A stretch of DNA of 64,000 nucleotides. It comes from Leucobacter viscericola. GTDB taxonomy: Bacteria; Actinomycetota; Actinomycetes; Actinomycetales; Microbacteriaceae. The notes below the pieces were generated by a model. It did not search any database, had not been told where the DNA came from, and saw nothing but the letters and a program-made list of their open reading frames with translations. Shown piece after piece: positions 59,988 to 64,000 of the stretch (position 1 is the stretch's first letter; each line of letters opens with the position of its first letter). The stretch lies in assembly GCF_011299575.1 (NCBI RefSeq), contig NZ_CP049863.1, forward strand, positions 3,348,001 to 3,412,000, written 5' to 3'. Position numbers and translations under genes: made by a program.

Positions 59988-60059
59988 TGGGATATGGTGT
60001 AATTGGCAACACTACGGTTTCTGGTACCGTCATTCTAGGTTCGAGTCCTGGTATCCCAG
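59988..60059 (+). tRNA. tRNA-Gln (anticodon CTG)
   Basis: A complete 72-nt cloverleaf. The acceptor is TGGGATA/TATCCCA, the D stem GTGT/ACAC, the anticodon stem ACGGT/ACCGT with loop TTCTGGT (anticodon at 60021-60023), and the T arm CTAGG-TTCGAGT-CCTGG. The discriminator base is G. CCA is not encoded, since CAA follows. A terminator follows directly. Confidence 0.96.
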
Positions 60060-60066
60060 CAAGGTA

Positions 60067-60105
60067 AGACTCTCGCGGTTCTCATTGAATCCGAGGGTCT
60101 TTTTG
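60067..60105 (+). terminator. Intrinsic terminator after tRNA-Gln
   Basis: AGACTCTCG (60067-60075) pairs with CGAGGGTCT (60092-60100, one T-G pair), followed by a T run. Confidence 0.75.
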
Positions 60106-60206
60106 CGTTTGATGATCCGCTCGGATTTTTCCCAGTTTTGTAGATCTTGCAGTCGTGTAATATTTCAGGTCTGCAAAAATAAATACTGTGCCTTTGAAAG
60201 GCTGGA

Positions 60207-62282
60207 ATGTCCTCTACCTCCACCCGAACCGGGTCTACTCCGGTTTCCCAATCCGATACGTCAAAGCCGATCATGACGCACCGTCAGATCCTCCTTGTGA
60301 TCTACGGCCTTATGGCTGGCATGTTCCTCTCTTCCCTCGATCAGACAATCGTCGGAACCGCAATTCGCACAATCGGCGATGATCTGCACGGTCTCGACCA
60401 GCAGGCGTGGGTAACTACCGCCTACCTGATTACCTCGACGATCTCCGTCCCGATCTACGGCAAGCTGTCCGACATCTTCGGACGCCGACCGCTCTTCATC
60501 TTTGGTATCTCGGTCTTTATTCTCGGCTCGGTGCTGTCGACGTTCTCAACGTCGATGCTGATGCTCGCTGGATTCCGTGCATTCCAGGGCATCGGTGCTG
60601 GCGCGCTGATGTCGCTGCCGCTCGCGATCATGGCCGACATGCTTGCTCCGCGTGAGCGCGCCAAGTACCAGGGCTACTTCTTTGCGGTCTTTGGCGTTTC
60701 CTCGCTGATCGGCCCGCTGGTCGGTGGCCTGTTCGCGGGCGCGAACGAAATTCTCTGGATCGCTGGCTGGCGCTGGGTGTTCCTGATCAACCTGCCGATC
60801 GGGCTTGTCGCCCTCGGCATGGTGATCGCGTTCTTGCATCTGCCAAAGGTTGGCAAAAAAGATAATCCGCGGATCGACTGGTGGGGTGCGACCGCGGTTA
60901 TCGTTGCCTTGGTACCTTTGCTGCTGGTTGCCGAGCAGGGGCGTGAGTGGGGTTGGGGTTCTGCAGGCTCGATCGCTTGTTACGTCATCGGTGCTGTCGG
61001 TGCGATTGGGTTTGTGCTCATCGAGATCGCGATGAAGGACGACGCGATCATTCCGATTCGCCTGTTCCGTTCCAATACGTTCTCGTGGGCGACCATCATT
61101 GGTGTGCTCGTTGGCTTTGGCATGTTCGGTGCCATGATGACGATCCCGCTCTACATGCAGATCGTCGCGGGTCTTACGCCGACCGAGTCTGGCTTTGCCA
61201 TGTTGCCGATGGTCATTGGACTGATGGCCTCGTCGATGGCGGCGGGTCAGATTACGGCACGCACGGGCAAGTACGGGATCTTCCCGCGCACGGGAACGAT
61301 CACCACCGCAATTGGCTTCTTCCTCCTGACCTTCGTCTCGGCCAATACCGAGGTGTGGTTCATGATGATCGGCATGTTCGTGGTTGGTCTCGGCCTCGGC
61401 CAGCTCATGCAGTCGCTCACCATGGCGAGCCAGAACGCTGTTGAGGCCCCAGACATGGGTGTGGCGACAAGCTCTGCAACCTTCTTCCGCCAGATCGGCG
61501 GCACGCTGGGTACCGCGATTATGCTGTCGGTGCTGTTCACGCTGCTCCCGACCAACATCGTTCACAGCATGGGTGACAAGCCAACGCTCACGGCTGGGCT
61601 GGACGCAGCGCTCAATCCTGCTGTTGCCGGTGCTGAGCAGAACAAGGGCGTCATGAAGCAGCTCTGGACCCCCATCATTGGGCCCATCCAAGAGGGAATT
61701 CAGACGCAGCTTGACGAGGGCGCAACGAAGGCGAAGTCGGCTGCCGATGATGCTGTCACGGAAGCCGTTACCGATGGTGTGAATAAGGCTGTTGCAGCGG
61801 GTCAGATTCCCGAGGCTGCCGCTCAGTCTGTGATTGATCAAAAGGTAGCTGAGGCAGCCCCGGCTGCCGAGGCAAAAGCCTTGCAGGCGGTCGCTGACAA
61901 GGCTCACGCCACGGTTGTCGGTGATACCGTCTCGGTGGACTGGTCGAACGATGCTCAGCGAAGCCACTGGGTCAAGCAGCTCGCGCCCGACATCGCCGAC
62001 CAGATCAACGACGGCAGCTCTAATGCCTCGAAGGGATCGAACACGTCTGTCAGTGACACCTCGTTCCTGAACGGTGCAGATTCGGCGCTGACGCGGCCCT
62101 TCATGGTCGGGTTCACCCAGGCGATTGATGTGATCTACTGGGTCGGATTTGGGGTTCTGATGCTCGCCTTCGTGCTGAGCTGGTTCTTCAAGGCTCCGCC
62201 GTTGCGCACGCGCTCAGCGCTGCAGGAACGCGCGGACCTGGCCGGGGTGACAAACACCGGAACAATTCAGGTACAGAGCTAG
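60207..62282 (+). CDS. DHA2 family MFS multidrug exporter with large insertion
   Basis: A 691-residue proton-coupled exporter of the 14-helix DHA2 family. The conserved FLSSLDQTIVGTAIRTI and KLSDIFGRRPLFIFG motif A, and GFRAFQGIGAGALMSLPLAIMADMLAPRERAKYQG, define it. Between the penultimate and last membrane segments (about residues 454-625) is a roughly 170-residue alanine- and charge-rich helical loop, probably outside the cell, where most relatives have only a short loop. GAAAGG precedes the ATG by 5 nt. A TetR gene follows after 4 nt, so the exporter and its probable repressor are co-expressed. Confidence 0.92.
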   Translation: MSSTSTRTGSTPVSQSDTSKPIMTHRQILLVIYGLMAGMFLSSLDQTIVGTAIRTIGDDLHGLDQQAWVTTAYLITSTISVPIYGKLSDIFGRRPLFIFGISVFILGSVLSTFSTSMLMLAGFRAFQGIGAGALMSLPLAIMADMLAPRERAKYQGYFFAVFGVSSLIGPLVGGLFAGANEILWIAGWRWVFLINLPIGLVALGMVIAFLHLPKVGKKDNPRIDWWGATAVIVALVPLLLVAEQGREWGWGSAGSIACYVIGAVGAIGFVLIEIAMKDDAIIPIRLFRSNTFSWATIIGVLVGFGMFGAMMTIPLYMQIVAGLTPTESGFAMLPMVIGLMASSMAAGQITARTGKYGIFPRTGTITTAIGFFLLTFVSANTEVWFMMIGMFVVGLGLGQLMQSLTMASQNAVEAPDMGVATSSATFFRQIGGTLGTAIMLSVLFTLLPTNIVHSMGDKPTLTAGLDAALNPAVAGAEQNKGVMKQLWTPIIGPIQEGIQTQLDEGATKAKSAADDAVTEAVTDGVNKAVAAGQIPEAAAQSVIDQKVAEAAPAAEAKALQAVADKAHATVVGDTVSVDWSNDAQRSHWVKQLAPDIADQINDGSSNASKGSNTSVSDTSFLNGADSALTRPFMVGFTQAIDVIYWVGFGVLMLAFVLSWFFKAPPLRTRSALQERADLAGVTNTGTIQVQS

Positions 62283-62286
62283 CTGG

Positions 62287-62886
62287 ATGAACGACCAGAG
62301 CGCAGGGGAGACCTCCGGGCTTCGCGAACGCAAGAAGAGATTGCGACGTGAAGCTCTGCACGAGGCTGCCCTGCGCCTGGTCGAACAGCAGGGGCTCGAC
62401 GGCACCACCGTCGAGCAAATCTGCGAAGAAGTTGGCGTTTCTGCGCGCACCTTCTTTAACTACTTTCCGTCAAAGACCGCAGCGGCCCTCAACCTGCACG
62501 AGCAGATCTTCTCCCCGGAGGCGGCTGCACGATTCCGTGCAGCGACCGGTGAACTCATGCCTGCGATCTGCGAACTCCTCGCCGATTCCATGAGCTCGGG
62601 TATCGAGCGTAAACGACTCAAACGACTCATCGCGGATCAGCCACAGCTCGTTACCGATTTCACGCAGTGGATGGGAACGTTCAAGGCCGAATTCCAGGCG
62701 CTCGTTGAAGAGCGTGCTGTTTCTCCCGAGATGGCGGATGCCGCGATCATGCTCGCGCTGGCGGCTCTGCGCACCCTCATGCACCAACCGACGGCCGATA
62801 CGCGCCCGGACGCTGTTCGTCTGCTGGAGACGATGGATCGGTTGATCGATGTGCGCCACACGATGCTGGCTGAGCTCCCCGGCTAA
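62287..62886 (+). CDS. TetR family regulator
   Basis: A 199-residue repressor. The N-terminal HTH is RREALHEAALRLVEQQGLDGTTVEQICEEVGVSARTFFNYFPSKTAAALN, the classical TetR signature with the FFNYF turn. The C-terminal helical region binds ligands and dimerises. It starts 4 nt after the exporter gene, and the pair is a typical drug-efflux module in which the regulator would sense the exported compound. The stretch after it, 62887-63119, holds no gene that I can support. Confidence 0.92.
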   Translation: MNDQSAGETSGLRERKKRLRREALHEAALRLVEQQGLDGTTVEQICEEVGVSARTFFNYFPSKTAAALNLHEQIFSPEAAARFRAATGELMPAICELLADSMSSGIERKRLKRLIADQPQLVTDFTQWMGTFKAEFQALVEERAVSPEMADAAIMLALAALRTLMHQPTADTRPDAVRLLETMDRLIDVRHTMLAELPG

Positions 62887-63119
62887 ATCGGTCCCTTTCG
62901 CCGACTCTGCAGCCGCGCACGCAAGACCACCCCTTCTTCACGTAGGGTTCCCAATAATTTACGGATGATTCTCATATCGTCACGTAGAATTGCCGAAATC
63001 TCGCGAACCACTTCAGGTTTTGCAGCATGCTATCTCACAGGTGTATTGCGTTCTGAGTGCGGAACTGTCGTAGGCAGCTCCGGGTGAAGCGCAATGCGTG
63101 GAGAGTGAGGGGGGCGTGC

Positions 63120-64000
63120 GTGAAGCGCGAAAAATTCTTGTTGGGTGCTCTGGGATCAGCCGTGGGCATCGTGTTGGCGACGGGTGGGCTGGTCAGTCCG
63201 GCAATGGCGGTGTCGCTTGCCACTGAACCGGACGCGTTGGAGTACGTAATCGGTGAAGAGAGCGCGGCCTGCGTCATTGGTACGAACTCAGACGAGACGG
63301 TCACGGTCGCGAGCGCCGGTTCGAATTTGCTCGACGTAACTTTTGATCTCACGCGAGTGCCCGCGGGCGTGAACGCGGTGCGGGTGCCGACGCTCATTGC
63401 GAAGGGGTGCAGCAACTGGATTCACACGGTGACCTTTGTGGGATCCCCGGAGATCACCGATCTGGTTGTTGAACCGGACGCTTTCCACCAGAATCTGTGG
63501 GGCAATTCACTGGTGTCGGTGGTGTTTCCTGAGGGGGTGGAGAACCTCGACCTGCAGGGTCGTTCCTTCTATCAGTATGCGTGGGGAGTGGATAACGCGC
63601 TCACCGAAGTTGTGTTCCCGAGCACCGTGAAGACGATGCACATCGGCGACGGGGCCTTTTCGCAGGGGCGAGTTGACCAATCCGACGGTGACAACACCCT
63701 CAAGCGCATCGAGTTTCCGGAGGGCCTGGAGAGTCTCGTCATTGATCAGTACGGTTTTTACCAGATTTCGGGTCAGAACCTGGCGAACACCAACGCGCTT
63801 TCTGAGATCAAGTTTCCTTCCACGTTGAAGAATCTTGAGATTGGGTACCGGGCCTTTTCGCAGTGGTCAAACGGGGGACCGAACGCGCTCGAGAGTGTCT
63901 ACTTTCCTGACGGGCTAGAGCGGCTCATACTCGGAACGGATGCGTTCTACCAGTCGAAGAACGACCAGAATAAGCTCCGTCGCGTCTCGATTCCGGGTGA
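63120..64000 (+). CDS. BspA-like (LRR_5) surface protein, 3' truncated by window end
   Basis: A secreted protein open from GTG 63120 to the end of the window, at least 293 residues. A signal peptide (FLLGALGSAVGIVLATGGLVSPAMA) is followed by about five repeats of 30-33 residues: VVFPEGVENLDLQGRSFYQY, VVFPSTVKTMHIGDGAFSQ, IEFPEGLESLVIDQYGFYQ, IKFPSTLKNLEIGYRAFSQ and VYFPDGLERLILGTDAFYQ. This is the BspA/LRR_5 repeat with its F-P-x-x-(L/V) and AF-x-Q marks, typical of surface proteins that bind host or matrix. GAGGGGG precedes the start. The C-terminus, with any anchor, lies outside the window. Confidence 0.85.
   Translation, partial: MKREKFLLGALGSAVGIVLATGGLVSPAMAVSLATEPDALEYVIGEESAACVIGTNSDETVTVASAGSNLLDVTFDLTRVPAGVNAVRVPTLIAKGCSNWIHTVTFVGSPEITDLVVEPDAFHQNLWGNSLVSVVFPEGVENLDLQGRSFYQYAWGVDNALTEVVFPSTVKTMHIGDGAFSQGRVDQSDGDNTLKRIEFPEGLESLVIDQYGFYQISGQNLANTNALSEIKFPSTLKNLEIGYRAFSQWSNGGPNALESVYFPDGLERLILGTDAFYQSKNDQNKLRRVSIPG

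Noticed and set aside
60546..61967. Minus-strand ORF of 473 codons opposite the MFS exporter
   Set aside because: It is highly charged and His/Arg-rich with no motif. The plus frame is an unmistakable DHA2 transporter.
1..64000. CRISPR arrays, intact prophage or rRNA genes
   Set aside because: Reading through both strands showed no regularly spaced repeats with spacers, no phage structural genes and no rRNA-like sequence. Only one tRNA gene was found.

Overview
The window is GC-rich, densely packed actinobacterial DNA, most likely from a Microbacteriaceae member. Support for this comes from GTG starts, many apparently leaderless genes, an alanine dehydrogenase with a divergent Lrp regulator, a DUF3516 helicase, and house-keeping genes of actinobacterial type. 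Leucobacter or a relative is a guess that the sequence alone cannot settle.

Layout. 1-3.2 kb: end of a thiamine-type ABC operon (thiB fragment, thiP) with a P-loop kinase-like gene. 3.3-7.2 kb: purN-purH and small membrane or lipoproteins. 7.2-10.5 kb: an aldehyde dehydrogenase, a solitary nuclease-like gene followed by a structured hairpin, and agmatine deiminase. 10.8-21.2 kb: an amine-catabolism cluster (permease, gamma-glutamyl hydrolase, SnoaL-like protein, flavodoxin, FAD reductase, cytochrome P450, glutamine-synthetase-like ligase, a signal-less solute-binding protein, a second hydrolase, a GATase and a GntR/FCD regulator). 21.2-29.1 kb: an oxamate-carbamoyltransferase type cluster (DUF1116, FdrA, carbamate kinase, DUF2877) with an ankyrin protein, an NCS1 nucleobase permease and a guanine-deaminase-like enzyme. 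29.2-35.8 kb: a DEAD-box helicase, a GNAT-AAA+ fusion and an OpuC-type osmolyte ABC transporter. 35.9-49.2 kb: a TM0106-type nuclease-helicase, a membrane protein, an aminotransferase, ald/lrp, a CPA1 antiporter, an AlkZ-like protein, an old yellow enzyme and a VanY-like carboxypeptidase. 49.3-54.5 kb: a two-component system, a large helicase and deoC. 54.5-57.7 kb: a lower-GC island with an IS30 remnant, a frameshifted leucine-rich-repeat gene and orphan ORFs. 57.7-64 kb: a SHOCT protein, Ppx/GppA, tRNA-Gln, a DHA2 exporter with TetR, and the start of a BspA-like surface protein that leaves the window.

How genes work together. The most interesting part is the 10.8-21.2 kb cluster. It reads as a route in which an amine is imported, capped with glutamate by the GS-like ligase, hydroxylated by the P450 fed by the reductase and flavodoxin, and released by gamma-glutamyl hydrolases. 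The adjacent FdrA cluster would recover carbamoyl phosphate, ATP, ammonia and CO2 from a ureide or oxamate intermediate of purine breakdown. Both substrate assignments are inference. A recurring feature is a TANNNT hexamer 6-7 nt before the start codon, which suggests widespread leaderless transcription.
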